Shown: positions 1 to 9,146, numbered from the stretch's first letter. The stretch is DNA of 64,000 nt from Calothrix sp. FI2-JRJ7 (GCA_019359675.1 JAHHGX010000005.1:16344-80343), one strand, 5' to 3'. The notes: generated by a model from the letters alone, not told the origin. A program made the numbers and translations.

Positions 1-48
1 ATGATAGGCGCCTTGATATTGCTCTTTATTATAGTCACAATCAAGAGT

Positions 49-107
49 GGTGCGTGACGCTACTAGTCTTATAATTACGTTGAGATTTTTTCGTAGCGTC
101 ACGCATC
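49..107. repeat. GGTGCGTGA-type hairpin repeat
   Basis: Two 15-bp arms (GGTGCGTGACGCTAC at 49 and GTAGCGTCACGCATC at 93) pair with one mismatch around a 29-base centre. It is one member of a dispersed family in this window. This copy uses a GACGC/GCGTC stem where others use GAAAGC/GCTTTC or GACAGC/GCTGTC. Confidence 0.8.
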
Positions 108-170
108 ATACGTTTACGTACACGACTCATGACATAGCAAAAAAAATCCGTGTAATCTGTGTAATCGTAT

Positions 171-2909
171 TTAATCGGTGTTCCAGAGGGGTGGTGTTTG
201 TGATGGGTTTTGGAATATGACGGGCAACCATGTAGTACTGGGATATTCATTCTCCAATCCCTGTAGTTTTTCTCTCGCTTCTCTTACTGATATATATAGG
301 GTTTTACCGTTGGAGAACTCTGTGAGAAAGTTTTTCAAAAATTCTTGCGCGACTTTATCCGGTACAGGTTCGCGCATTACTATCATTTGGGGTATATTTA
401 GTTCTGCTAGGTTTAATGCTAATCCCAAACCGTCGCAGGAGTTAAATATTGCTAATTTCAATCCTTGTTGAATTGCCTTTTGTAGTGCGTTCTTCAGTTG
501 ACCTATACTCAACGTCTCATTTTTGTTAATATTAATTTGACCTATTTCTTGTTTTGTATAACTATGTCCTGCAAAAAACAAAATATCCCACGGTTGTTGC
601 CATAACTCATCGTTAACTTGTTTTCGTAACGGTTCCACTAAAAACGTTACTTTGCTGTTCGGTAATTGTTCCAGTATTCTTCTATCTTGGTTAACATCTA
701 TTCCTGTGCTGTCTCCCAGTATTGCTAAGATTTTAACACGATTATCCCTAATGGACGGCGCCTCTATTCTATTATACGTAGCAGTATATATTGCTAACTC
801 CGCGTTTCTGTACGTATCAAAGAAAGTCCACTGTTGAAAAGGTAACTTTAATAAAGTACGGTTTTCGGTTTGCAGGATAACACGTATTGTTTCTGATGGG
901 TTTAATTGTTCGAGCAGTTTTTCTTTAATAACTCGGAATGACTCTGAATTATTCAACCAGTGGTTTAAATATTGTTTAAAGCGTTTTGCTGATGCTTCGC
1001 ATTCGAGTAAATAGTCGTAACGACTAATATTTGTTGTTTGCATCTCAGGTATTTCTAACCGCGCGCTTGAAAGTAAGGTACGATAGTAAGCTGATTGCCA
1101 TTGACTATATAATATCTCTAACTGCGGCGCCGCTGGTAGTTTGGCTGTACATTCGACACTAGGAGTTTCACCCTCGTTTGAAATTTGCAGCGTTACTGGA
1201 ATGCTTTCGCTTAACTTATCACTGTCTCCAATTTTGAGTACTACTAGTTTACCGATGTTATCTGACTTTGATGCAGGCGCCACTATCATTTGCATCAAGT
1301 TCTTTAAATCGGCTTGGTGTTGACGGTATAATTCGATTTGTTCGTCTTTACTTTGTAATTGAGCTTGATATTTCGCTTCGATTGCTTGTAGTGCTACCTG
1401 ATAACTTTGCGTAAAATCACTGTGAATCTTTGTTTTATTCGCTTCTTCGGTTACTTCGACTTTGACTACTACTACTCCGTCCCCTTTATTCTCTATACTC
1501 CTTATCGCTAACTGAGTATCTTGATTTGCTGCCTTTACATCTACCAATGCACTATATAATGCTTGTAAATCTAAACCGTTTTGAAATATTAAATCAACTG
1601 TATTAATAAGTACCTGAAATAATTTAGTAAATTCTCCGGGTGCAAATACTCCACTACTCGGACGACGTTCGTTTTGGTTGTTTAATAAATATACATAATC
1701 ACATATTACTTCTTCTAACAGTGTGGTAGTATCTATATTCCAAGCTTCCAAACATGCTGCTGTGAGTCTTGCTTGTTGAAAGTTGGTATTTATCGCTTGT
1801 GCTTTGGTAAAGTTCGCACGTTCTAAAATCGCATCTACAAACGTTGCTTTACTTACATCTGCTTCAGTAAAGTTAGCTTCACTCAAATCGGCGCCTGCTA
1901 AATTGCCTCCTTTGATGTTGCATCCAATGTATGATTGTTTAACACCACGCTTTTTGACTAATAATTCCCGCACTTTCGGATTTGCCAAAATTGTATTGCC
2001 TACTCTGGCACAATCAAGCTTTTGGGCAAGATGAAAGTTTGTATGAGTTAAAGTCGCATTACTAAAGTCGCAGTGTTTGAGAACGCTTTGCTGAAAGTTG
2101 GTATTGGTCAAATTGGCATTTATAAAACTTGTACCACGAATCGAAGCTAAATTTACAGCTATGGTACGGAAGAACAAAAACTTCTCTTCGTTCTTAAAAA
2201 CTTGTCTTGCTAAATAACTACCTAAAAATGTCCCAGTGGACGCTGTACATATTCCCACACTAATGGCGCTGACAAATGCACTATTATTATTGGTAATCAA
2301 AGCACCTAACGCTACTCCCCCTATTCCACCTACTATTACAGAAAATATAGCTATAATTACAGCCAAAGTACGGGTTAGTATTATCGTCATTGTAAACGAA
2401 ACAGCCATCACTAAACCAAAAGCGATATTTACGGCAACTAAAACTCCAGCTACCGAACCAGCTATTACTCCATCAATAGCACTAATAGCAGAAGCAGCTA
2501 TTGCTACAGCACCAACTACAGCTGAAGCACCCAGTGCAACTTCGAGTGCTTGATAATTACTCAACACACAAAAAACGAAAAGCGTTACTAAGGCAATACC
2601 ACCAGCAACGAAAGTAAACTTTAATCCTTCCTGAACAGCAAAGTAAATAAAATCTGTGGCAATAACTCCTGAAAACGCTGCCGCAAATCCGCAAATCCCC
2701 GATAAAATCAAAGCTACTCCTATCAAAAGCAGATTTTGGTAATTTCCCAACCCTGCTTTCGCATGACTAAAATTGGCGCCAATCAGTGTAGTTTCGCTAA
2801 AGTCGGCGCCGCGTATGTCACAATAACTAAAGTTGGCACCCCTTAAATTGGCGCCACGAAACGAACGACCACGAAGGTCTTGATATGCAAAGTCTATAGA
2901 ATTCTCCAT
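171..2909 (-). CDS. Pentapeptide-repeat, membrane-anchored CHAT (caspase-like) protease
   Basis: 912 residues. Residues about 9-52 are pentapeptide repeats (A-N/D-L-x-x type). Residues about 57-245 form a block of hydrophobic helices rich in Gly/Ala. A second pentapeptide block spans about 260-400, followed by a charged, coiled-coil-like stretch near 490-560. The C-terminal third is a CHAT domain with the caspase-type dyad visible as His782 (FFAGHS) and Cys825 (FNSCDG). The region before and including CHAT aligns closely with the CHAT protein at 23.4-28.0 kb (shared STGID, DRR, PWDILFFAGHS, MREPVPD). It is probably a membrane-tethered cysteine protease whose substrate is unknown. It is the last gene of a minus-strand trio after a DUF1822-like gene and a sigma factor gene. 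A decayed FIST gene lies in the 470-bp gap upstream. Family and catalytic residues are clear; the role is inferred. Confidence 0.85.
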   Translation of the reverse strand: MENSIDFAYQDLRGRSFRGANLRGANFSYCDIRGADFSETTLIGANFSHAKAGLGNYQNLLLIGVALILSGICGFAAAFSGVIATDFIYFAVQEGLKFTFVAGGIALVTLFVFCVLSNYQALEVALGASAVVGAVAIAASAISAIDGVIAGSVAGVLVAVNIAFGLVMAVSFTMTIILTRTLAVIIAIFSVIVGGIGGVALGALITNNNSAFVSAISVGICTASTGTFLGSYLARQVFKNEEKFLFFRTIAVNLASIRGTSFINANLTNTNFQQSVLKHCDFSNATLTHTNFHLAQKLDCARVGNTILANPKVRELLVKKRGVKQSYIGCNIKGGNLAGADLSEANFTEADVSKATFVDAILERANFTKAQAINTNFQQARLTAACLEAWNIDTTTLLEEVICDYVYLLNNQNERRPSSGVFAPGEFTKLFQVLINTVDLIFQNGLDLQALYSALVDVKAANQDTQLAIRSIENKGDGVVVVKVEVTEEANKTKIHSDFTQSYQVALQAIEAKYQAQLQSKDEQIELYRQHQADLKNLMQMIVAPASKSDNIGKLVVLKIGDSDKLSESIPVTLQISNEGETPSVECTAKLPAAPQLEILYSQWQSAYYRTLLSSARLEIPEMQTTNISRYDYLLECEASAKRFKQYLNHWLNNSESFRVIKEKLLEQLNPSETIRVILQTENRTLLKLPFQQWTFFDTYRNAELAIYTATYNRIEAPSIRDNRVKILAILGDSTGIDVNQDRRILEQLPNSKVTFLVEPLRKQVNDELWQQPWDILFFAGHSYTKQEIGQININKNETLSIGQLKNALQKAIQQGLKLAIFNSCDGLGLALNLAELNIPQMIVMREPVPDKVAQEFLKNFLTEFSNGKTLYISVREAREKLQGLENEYPSTTWLPVIFQNPSQTPPLWNTD

Positions 2910-3079
2910 CCCCTCGCTTCATCAAAACTTCACAATTGTAGCTTAACGAGTTTACCTAGTTAAAACAATACTCCCTGTGGGTATATTAATTTGCTCGCTT
3001 GTGTTACTTGTGTCTGTATCATGGGCAACCTGAAATTAGCGATAGCTAAAAATGAGCGGGTATAATTACGGGGGGTAAA

Positions 3080-3334
3080 ATGTTAAAAGTAGTTATCGGT
3101 CATAGTGAAGATCCAGATTCTCTGTGTGCTGTACTCATATTCTCTTGCTGTTGTCGTCGTTGCCTTTTAGGTACAAGGTCAAAAAAACAGTATTAATTGA
3201 TTCAAAAGGTATTTACGTATGAGGCGCCTATTTGTGGGTTTTATACTTATGGAGAATTTGCACCTTTAGAACCACAAGAAGCGACTTATTTCCACCAAGA
3301 AACTTTTATTACTCTACTTTTGGAGACCCAGTAG
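3080..3334 (+). pseudogene. Remnant of a FIST-domain sensory protein
   Basis: An ATG at 3080 after GGGGGTAAA opens a frame beginning MLKVVIGHSEDPDSLCAV, the usual start of cyanobacterial FIST N proteins. The frame stops near 3196. A second open stretch, about 3207-3334, ends with ICGFYTYGEFAPL and YFHQETFITLLLE, the usual FIST C terminus. The middle, normally several hundred residues, is gone. This is a large internal deletion that kept both ends. It fills most of the gap between the CHAT and DUF1822-like genes. The overlapping 82-residue frame at 3232-3480 is not a gene. Confidence 0.75.
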
Positions 3335-3381
3335 AGAGTATGGAGCAGAATTTGTCATTACTATACCAGTCGGGCAAGATG

Positions 3382-4638
3382 TTAAATGATAAAATGTTCG
3401 GTAGTTTCGGCTTCTCCTATACAAATTTTAACGCTGAAAGCTTCGCCAAGTTCTCCACTAAATTTAATTTGTATAAATAAATCTGCTAGTTGTGCTGTTA
3501 CTTGTTTTAGCACTTTACTTGTTGTGTCGAGTAGCGCTAACTTTAATTGTGGTGGTAAATAAATTTCTTTCCCTATCGGGTACACTTGTAGTAATATCCC
3601 AAATCGATTGTTGATTTTTGGGATTAATGCAATAGCTAGAGCTATTCCTTCTCCTGCTAGCTCTATTCCTAAGTCGATTAATTTGACTCTTCGTACTCCT
3701 ATCGCTGAATTTCCTGGGTCTATTTGCCATAAACTCTCGACTGCTGTCCACAACGTTTCGTCGTCTTGAGTCGTTTGCAATAATTTTATTAGTGCTTGTA
3801 TAGCGTTTTGATTATCTTTGCCAATTTCACTCAGTCTTTTTGCGATGCTACGCTTTTGAGATTCATCTCTTAGAAGCGATAATTGTTTTATTAATGTGGA
3901 AATCTCATCAATTGTCGATATTGTGTACTCACGATGATTAACACTGCGGGTTGCAACTGCTAATTTTTGTGTTTGAGTTGGAATTTGCCATTCGGGTGGA
4001 TGTATATTTTGTAACCAGTGACTGAGAGTAATTGGTGTCAAGGTGTTTGGGATGAATTCAATAATGTTATGACGTGTGGTATCTATCAAGTCTTGCTCGG
4101 TTTGCACTGCTTGATTTAATACCTGTTCTGCCATTTGCATTATACTGTGTTGATTGTTACATAGTGCTGGCGCCTTGAATTTATTGATTTTACTTTGTAC
4201 ACTTGTATGAAATCCTTTAAGAATGTCGTTATTTACAAGTGTTTGACTACCTTGTTGAAGCCCTAAGCTTTGGATATAATGCGAGCGTGGTAGTTGTGTT
4301 AATTTATAGTGTGAGTCTCCTATATTTAATAGTGTTTCATATATTTGGTATGATAAGCGGGCGCCTATAGGGTTACGTAAATCGCATACGAACATGGGAA
4401 ACACTAACCAAGTTTCGGCAAGTAAGTCTTTTTGTAACCCAGAAATGTAACTGGGAATTAATATATCAACTTCACTCAGAAAATTTGTTTCTTCCGAAAG
4501 TAGCATTACAGAGACAGTTGGTAATACTACTTCTTCTGGTTCTGTAATAATCATGACATATCTTGGCGCCTGATGATGGCACGAAGTAATTGATATTGTA
4601 TTGAGTTCCCAAATTTCACCAGGTAATGGTTGTGTCAT
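3382..4638 (-). CDS. DUF1822-like C-terminal protein with MazF-like N-terminus and HEAT-like repeats
   Basis: The ATG at 4638 is preferred over a TTG two codons upstream, giving 418 residues. Residues about 3-110 have the layout of a PemK/MazF-type SH3-like barrel: PGEIW near the start, RYVMIIT, VSVMLLS, then GLQKDLLAETWLVFPMFVCD. This is a weak, pattern-level match. Residues about 245-300 read as HEAT-like helices (AIQALIKLL, TAVESLWQI). The last about 100 residues match the C terminus of the DUF1822 protein at 16.2 kb (KLI, YLPxxL, LLD, FSVKI, final FII/FVV). It lies between a sigma factor gene (129 bp upstream) and a CHAT gene, the same order as the second trio. A role as partner or substrate of the CHAT protease, or as regulator of the sigma factor, is inference. 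Confidence 0.7.
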   Translation of the reverse strand: MTQPLPGEIWELNTISITSCHHQAPRYVMIITEPEEVVLPTVSVMLLSEETNFLSEVDILIPSYISGLQKDLLAETWLVFPMFVCDLRNPIGARLSYQIYETLLNIGDSHYKLTQLPRSHYIQSLGLQQGSQTLVNNDILKGFHTSVQSKINKFKAPALCNNQHSIMQMAEQVLNQAVQTEQDLIDTTRHNIIEFIPNTLTPITLSHWLQNIHPPEWQIPTQTQKLAVATRSVNHREYTISTIDEISTLIKQLSLLRDESQKRSIAKRLSEIGKDNQNAIQALIKLLQTTQDDETLWTAVESLWQIDPGNSAIGVRRVKLIDLGIELAGEGIALAIALIPKINNRFGILLQVYPIGKEIYLPPQLKLALLDTTSKVLKQVTAQLADLFIQIKFSGELGEAFSVKICIGEAETTEHFII

Positions 4639-4773
4639 AATCAATTAGTTTAAAAACTTGCGTTATAAAGATAACGTTTAACCGCGTTTTTATATACTGG
4701 GTATTTTACAAATTTATGTAATGACGGGTTAACCCATATCATAAAATCATACGCAAATCACGTAAACCCGCCA

Positions 4774-5415
4774 TTACCATATGTTTTTTGTACGGCGCCG
4801 TTCTGAACAGTTGGGTTGTTTTTGATTTTTGTGTTTGGTAGAATCAGGTTGCGCTAGTCCTAACTCAATGACGACACGTAACGCTAACTCTTTGCGTCTT
4901 CGAGAAATTTCTGGTTGCGTGACTTGAAGTTCTTGGGCAAGTTGGGTTTGCTTGGTTCCTTTTACTAGTCCTTGCCAAAGTTTTAAGTACCCCCGTTCGG
5001 GATAACGCTGGTCTAGATTTTTTACTGCTTTGGTGACTTGTAATGTAAAGTCCGCACGTTCGACTGCATCGAAAGAGTTAAAATCGTCAGAAATGTTATC
5101 TAATATAGATATGTCGGTTCCTGGGACAAGGGAGTTTAGACTTTGACACTGTTTGCGTAACTCTTTGCGTACAAAGTCTATTATCTCGTATCGTGCCACA
5201 ACTGTCGCCCAACGAGAAAAGTCTTCTGCATCCCCATGACGAAACCTACCTGCTGAATAAGCTTCTAAAATCTTTATATAACCAGTTTGCACCGCATCCT
5301 CCCAACTGACCGAAGTCCCATGTACGTACTTCTTGGCAATTCTTTCGATAATGCGACGCTGTTTTAAGTCAGCTAACAAATAATCGTGCGAATATGATGA
5401 CGAGTTGCTTAACAT
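4774..5415 (-). CDS. Sigma-70 family RNA polymerase sigma factor (group IV-like)
   Basis: 213 residues. Residues about 20-90 fit sigma region 2 (WEDAVQTGYIKILEAY, FSRWATVVARYEIIDFVRKELR). Residues about 135-185 fit region 4, with helix-turn-helix TKQTQLAQELQVTQPEISRR. The C-terminal tail is basic. It probably directs RNA polymerase to a small regulon. It is first in a minus-strand trio with a DUF1822-like gene and a CHAT protease gene, the arrangement seen again at 15.5-28 kb. Upstream on the minus strand is an imperfect dyad containing GTTTTTAAGAAATAT, close to the GTTTTTAGAGAAATAT in the dyad before the second sigma gene. The two proteins are only distantly similar. Confidence 0.8.
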   Translation of the reverse strand: MLSNSSSYSHDYLLADLKQRRIIERIAKKYVHGTSVSWEDAVQTGYIKILEAYSAGRFRHGDAEDFSRWATVVARYEIIDFVRKELRKQCQSLNSLVPGTDISILDNISDDFNSFDAVERADFTLQVTKAVKNLDQRYPERGYLKLWQGLVKGTKQTQLAQELQVTQPEISRRRKELALRVVIELGLAQPDSTKHKNQKQPNCSERRRTKNIW

Positions 5416-5497
5416 ATTTAGATGCTTCCGTTTTCATATTTCTTAAAAACCGGGAATATGAGTTGATACCTTGTAATAAAAACAACGACTTTGCATA

Positions 5498-5597
5498 GAA
5501 ACCCGGTTTCTTTGGTAGGTTTGTGCCAGATTTTTAAGTGGCACTTCAAATGTAGACTCCATTTAAAAAACCAGGTTTCCGAAAAACCTGGTTTTTT
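5498..5597. terminator. GAAACCNGG repeat copy with perfect terminator-like hairpin
   Basis: GAAACCCGGTTTC lies at 5498. A perfect 14-bp stem (AAAAAACCAGGTTT at 5565, AAACCTGGTTTTTT at 5584) with a 3-base loop and flanking A/T runs follows. It could terminate transcription on both strands, including that of the small gene at 5655-5843. The motif recurs at 12.6, 39.2, 39.7, 55.8 and 57.2 kb. Confidence 0.65.
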
Positions 5598-5654
5598 GTA
5601 CTTGTTTATTCATAATTTTAATTGGTAAATTTTGTAACCCTGATTAAATAAGTA

Positions 5655-5843
5655 TTAATATATCTCGAAGTTGGATTCTATAATGCCAGCTTCTCTTTTG
5701 TCAGGAATTCCGGTTGTTGGCGGCACCGTTCTGTTAGAATGTAAGTTAGTACTATTTAAGTGAGATATATAATAGTTGTTTTGACTATTGCAGAATGTAA
5801 GAGTTCCTGTAAAAATTAAGAATATTATTATAGCCCTTTTCAT
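5655..5843 (-). CDS. Small secreted protein of unknown function
   Basis: 62 residues: a basic start (MKR), a hydrophobic stretch IIIFLIFTGTLTF followed by Cys at 18, then a polar tail. The start looks like a signal peptide, possibly a lipoprotein signal (TLTFC). I recognise no family. It stands alone between the sigma gene and the SDR, with a strong hairpin downstream. It could be chance, but the signal-like start favours a real gene. Confidence 0.4.
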   Translation of the reverse strand: MKRAIIIFLIFTGTLTFCNSQNNYYISHLNSTNLHSNRTVPPTTGIPDKREAGIIESNFEIY

Positions 5844-5936
5844 CGGTTTGTGCTTGAACTCGTTGCACTTATTTATATGGTTGCTATTTTGAAAATATGC
5901 AGTATAGTAGAATTTTTAAGTCTTTATGTATAAACT

Positions 5937-6755
5937 ATGTCTAGTAAAAATCAAACAGTATTGATAACAGGCGCCTCAAGTGGTATTGGTTTAGAAACGG
6001 CAAAAATATTTTCTAGTCAGGGTTGGAACGTAGTCGCAACGATGCGGAACCCCATAATAAGTACTTTAGTACCAAAATTCAAGATGTTGTGTTTGCCGTT
6101 GGATGTAACGCGAAGTGAGACGATAGAACCAGCGATTACAGCTGCGATAGAAAAGTTTGGCGCCATTGATGTTTTAATAAATAATGCGGGTTATGCGTTG
6201 ATAGGCGCCTTTGAAGCGTGTACATCTGAAGAAATAGAGCGGCAATTTGCGACGAATGTGTTTGGGTTAATGGCAGTGACACGTGCAATATTGCCACACT
6301 TCCGAGGGCGCCGACAAGGAATCATAGTAAATGTCGCTTCGATAGGTGGTAAAATGACATTTCCACTATATAGTCCTTACCATGCGACAAAGTGGGCAGT
6401 TGAAGGTTTTTCAGAATCGCTGCAATACGAACTGAGACAATTTAATATAAAAGTCAAAATTATAGAACCAGGGCCAATTAAAACAGACTTTTATAATCGT
6501 TCTATGTCTGTAGCTCAAAAACCAGAATTAACAGACTACGAAAATTATGTATCTAAAGTATTACCACAAATGCAACAACCGGGTGTAGGTTCACCACCCG
6601 AAGTCACAGCAAAAGTAATATACCGTGCAGCTACAGATAATAGTTGGAAACTCCGTTATCCAGCAGGAGGTAACGCAGGGTTTTTGTTAACTTTACGCGC
6701 ACTATTACCCGATGCTTTATTTCACACCATAATTAGAGCAGGTGTAGAACGTTAA
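5937..6755 (+). CDS. Short-chain dehydrogenase/reductase (SDR)
   Basis: 272 residues, normal for a classical SDR. The cofactor motif TGASSGIG is at residues 11-18, NNAG at 82-85, and the catalytic Ser135, Tyr148 and Lys152 are in place (YxxxK as YHATK). EPGPIKTDF follows the active site as in the retinol-dehydrogenase-like group. It should be an NAD(P)H-dependent oxidoreductase acting on a small alcohol or carbonyl substrate. The substrate cannot be told from the sequence. It is a single gene with no evident operon partner. Confidence 0.9.
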   Translation: MSSKNQTVLITGASSGIGLETAKIFSSQGWNVVATMRNPIISTLVPKFKMLCLPLDVTRSETIEPAITAAIEKFGAIDVLINNAGYALIGAFEACTSEEIERQFATNVFGLMAVTRAILPHFRGRRQGIIVNVASIGGKMTFPLYSPYHATKWAVEGFSESLQYELRQFNIKVKIIEPGPIKTDFYNRSMSVAQKPELTDYENYVSKVLPQMQQPGVGSPPEVTAKVIYRAATDNSWKLRYPAGGNAGFLLTLRALLPDALFHTIIRAGVER

Positions 6756-7040
6756 AAAATCATTTACATCAAGTTATAGTAACCTAGATAATTCGTAACG
6801 CACCGGAAATTAAATATAAATAATAATTTATCTCAACAATAATGTGAGATAGGAAATAAGAGGTTGTGTGAAGACATTGTTGTGTCTTTCATGCAGCCTG
6901 ACGCAAGTTATAACAGACCTCGTTGCGAGTTGCCTTTATCTCGTTATTTAATTAAAGCTTAGTATTTGTACAAACTATATTGGAAGTTTATCTCTGTGGA
7001 CTCTGCGTAAGAGTGGTAAAAAAGCTTGAAAAATAATTAA
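6756..7040. other. Intergenic region without a recognisable gene
   Basis: I find no frame with coding character. The stretch near 6860-6950 is less AT-rich and could hold a short RNA, but I see no clear terminator or conserved structure. Confidence 0.4.
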
Positions 7041-7077
7041 AAACCTGATAGGAACAGGTAGTGTCCCTATCAGGTTT
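7041..7077. terminator. Strong hairpin terminator after the HLIP gene
   Basis: A perfect 12-bp stem (AAACCTGATAGG / CCTATCAGGTTT) encloses a 13-base loop about 20 bp past the stop of the minus-strand HLIP gene. On that strand it is followed by an A/T-rich run, as expected for intrinsic termination. Confidence 0.75.
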
Positions 7078-7097
7078 AAATTAAAACTTGTAAAAGT

Positions 7098-7289
7098 TTA
7101 GAGAATTCCCCAGAAGTGTAAAAAGCCTTTACCAGAGAACAATTCAATTAAAACTGCTGCTAAAAAACCAATCTGAGCAAAGCGACCGTTCCAAATTTCT
7201 GATTGTGGAGTGAAACCCCAGACCCAAGCGTTGCGGTCTTGAACTGGTGTGTTGATGTTTGTTGTTTTTGTGGTTGTAGTATCTGGCAT
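7098..7289 (-). CDS. hli: High-light-inducible protein (one-helix CAB-like)
   Basis: 63 residues, typical of single-helix HLIPs. The chlorophyll-binding motif is visible as SEIWNGRFAQIGFLAAVLIE near residues 29-48, with the conserved E, N and R. A short C-terminal segment GKGFLHFWGIL follows. Such thylakoid proteins bind chlorophyll and carotenoid and protect photosystem assembly under light stress. The gene is monocistronic with a strong terminator. It is the best single marker that the host is a cyanobacterium. Confidence 0.95.
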   Translation of the reverse strand: MPDTTTTKTTNINTPVQDRNAWVWGFTPQSEIWNGRFAQIGFLAAVLIELFSGKGFLHFWGIL

Positions 7290-7474
7290 AACTAAGTATA
7301 TTCTCTATAAGTAATGTAAAGCTTTGTAAGCCTCTATTAAGAACTGTAACAGGTTTTTACAAATATTGTGTACTTTTATATATTTGGCGTATTTGACATA
7401 CTTATATCGGCTATCAGCTTTTGTGCTATTTACTGATAACTATTTTCAAGAATTCGTGGTAATAGCGGCTGTAA

Positions 7475-8179
7475 TTAGTTTGATTCGCAGGCAATTCCGT
7501 CTTTGTCTTGGTCTAAGGCTTTTGCCCAAGGGTTAATTTGTACGTTAATATTACTGATGCCACGCGCGTTTAAATCTTGACAACTGCCTGATTGTTCTAA
7601 AATCACCTTATCTGTTGGAATCGGCGCCTTTTGTGGTTTTTGTAGTTTTTGTGTCTTAGTATTTACGTTTTTAGATTGGGCACCGCAGTTAGAAGCGCGG
7701 AATTCTGCGATTAAATTATTTGTTTTTGCTTGATTGTTAATAATATTTTGTTTAACAGCTTGGTAAAATTGGGGTTCAGTCAGTTGCTCTGTGGCTTTTG
7801 GGTTTGCTAGAGCAAGTGCCATTGCGGCAACTTTAGTTCTATATTCTTCGTTAACTACACCGCAACCAACGGACGAACGTATGTTTGCTGCTAGTTTTTG
7901 GCTCGAAGGTATTGGCTTGTCTATGTTTGGTGCTATTGTAAGGGGTGTTTTTTGAGTCGTCAGTGGTGGTAATGGTGATAATGTTTGTATTATGGTTGGT
8001 GTGGGTATAGAAAGCGGTGGTAGTGTGGTTAGTATTGTTGGGGTTGGCGCCACGGTTTCTGTGACTTGAGATGTGGTTGTTGTTACTTTAGTTTCTGTAC
8101 TAGTAGGTATTTGACTGGACTGTTGAGTTGTTTGACATCCGACTATTGCAAGCATTCCCAAAATTAATATCTTTTTCAT
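7475..8179 (-). CDS. Lipoprotein with C-terminal excalibur calcium-binding domain
   Basis: Start chosen at the ATG at 8179 because GAGGAAC lies just upstream; an earlier start would add six residues. The protein then has 234 residues. The signal ends in a lipobox (LAIVGC), so it should be lipid-anchored. Residues about 15-90 are a Thr/Pro/Ser-rich spacer. The middle (about 95-165) resembles small cyanobacterial secreted proteins with conserved Cys. The C terminus is an excalibur motif (CQDLNARG to LDQDKDGIACE), with the DxDxDG calcium loop. It is probably a surface protein; its function is unknown. Confidence 0.8.
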   Translation of the reverse strand: MKKILILGMLAIVGCQTTQQSSQIPTSTETKVTTTTSQVTETVAPTPTILTTLPPLSIPTPTIIQTLSPLPPLTTQKTPLTIAPNIDKPIPSSQKLAANIRSSVGCGVVNEEYRTKVAAMALALANPKATEQLTEPQFYQAVKQNIINNQAKTNNLIAEFRASNCGAQSKNVNTKTQKLQKPQKAPIPTDKVILEQSGSCQDLNARGISNINVQINPWAKALDQDKDGIACESN

Positions 8180-8305
8180 ATTAGTTCCTCGCGGCAAAAA
8201 GAAGCAAAGATTATATATAGTGGGGTTTAATTATTGGCGCCTATCAAAGTTTTTAACTGCGAAATGAGTATATCACTTTGCGCGGCGCCGCGCGTTCAAT
8301 ATGCT

Positions 8306-8623
8306 TTATTGTTGAAAACATCTCAAATGTCTGGCAGCAACCCAACCGTTTCCTATTAGTCCATCGCGTCTTGGATATTTGATTTTTGCCCAATATGCAT
8401 CTTTACTAAGTCCTGTAACAGTGACAATATAATTGTACGGAAGTGTTGTAACAATTCGTTTCCCTCCTTGGATATATACGTATAATCCATTGGGGCGAGT
8501 TACTCTGTATGATTGACAAACTGTTTGAGCTTGAACTGAGGGAGTTTGAATGGCTTCAATGGCTGCAAAGCTTGAGCTTACACCAATAACTAATAATCCA
8601 AGTTGAAGAATGAACTTACTCAT
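8306..8623 (-). CDS. Secreted SH3b-like domain protein
   Basis: The ATG at 8623 follows TAGGA and is preferred over a TTG four codons upstream, giving 105 residues. An N-terminal signal peptide (MSKFILQLGLLVIGV to about Ala33) is followed by a bacterial SH3-like fold: RVTRPNGLYVY, YNYIVTVTG, YWAKIKYP, GNGWVAARHL. Such domains commonly bind peptidoglycan. It is transcribed in the same direction as the excalibur lipoprotein downstream, 126 bp away. A cell-wall role is inferred from fold and export. Confidence 0.75.
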   Translation of the reverse strand: MSKFILQLGLLVIGVSSSFAAIEAIQTPSVQAQTVCQSYRVTRPNGLYVYIQGGKRIVTTLPYNYIVTVTGLSKDAYWAKIKYPRRDGLIGNGWVAARHLRCFQQ

Positions 8624-8891
8624 AAATCCTACCAAAAAATATTATTGTTTAGTTGAAATAACAGGTAATAGCGGATGTACTTCCTACTTGTATTTATCTC
8701 TTCTAATACTGGTAAGCATTTATGCATTTGATACAAATCGCAATATTTAGTTTTTGACAACCTCTTGCGATGATAATGATTACATTGATTAAAATAGCTA
8801 CTTAGAAAAATTTAAACATGTTACCACAATTCTCTATCGCTTCTTAAGAAATCTTGAGATATTTAACCCAACCCAGTAGTGAGTCGAACAC

Positions 8892-9146
8892 TTGTTCTCT
8901 CGCCAACTTACAAATAATGAAATGCGGGTTGAGAGTCTGCACCCTGGAGAAACCTTAGACGAACTAGATGTATTAGCGCATAGCCAATCTAGGAATACAA
9001 TTATTGCCAGCAGCCCAAAAACTCGTATTTTGGCAATTCCAGTACATATATTCGATGATTTGCTAGATAGCGATTTTGCTCGTCGCGTTCTTGAATTAGA
9101 AAGTCGGCAATTACAGCGATTTATGCGCTCTATCAATTCTCCCTAA
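8892..9146 (+). pseudogene. C-terminal fragment of a cyclic-nucleotide-binding domain protein
   Basis: The 84-residue frame contains HPGETLDELDVLAHSQSRN followed by ILAIPVHIFDDLLDSD, the late beta strands and C-terminal helix of a cNMP-binding fold. The first half of the domain is absent and the start lacks a ribosome-binding site. It is most likely the tail of a decayed gene. Confidence 0.55.

Noticed and set aside
3232..3480. 82-residue plus-strand frame
   Set aside because: Another frame of the same bases reads as the FIST C terminus, and the 3' half overlaps the DUF1822-like gene.
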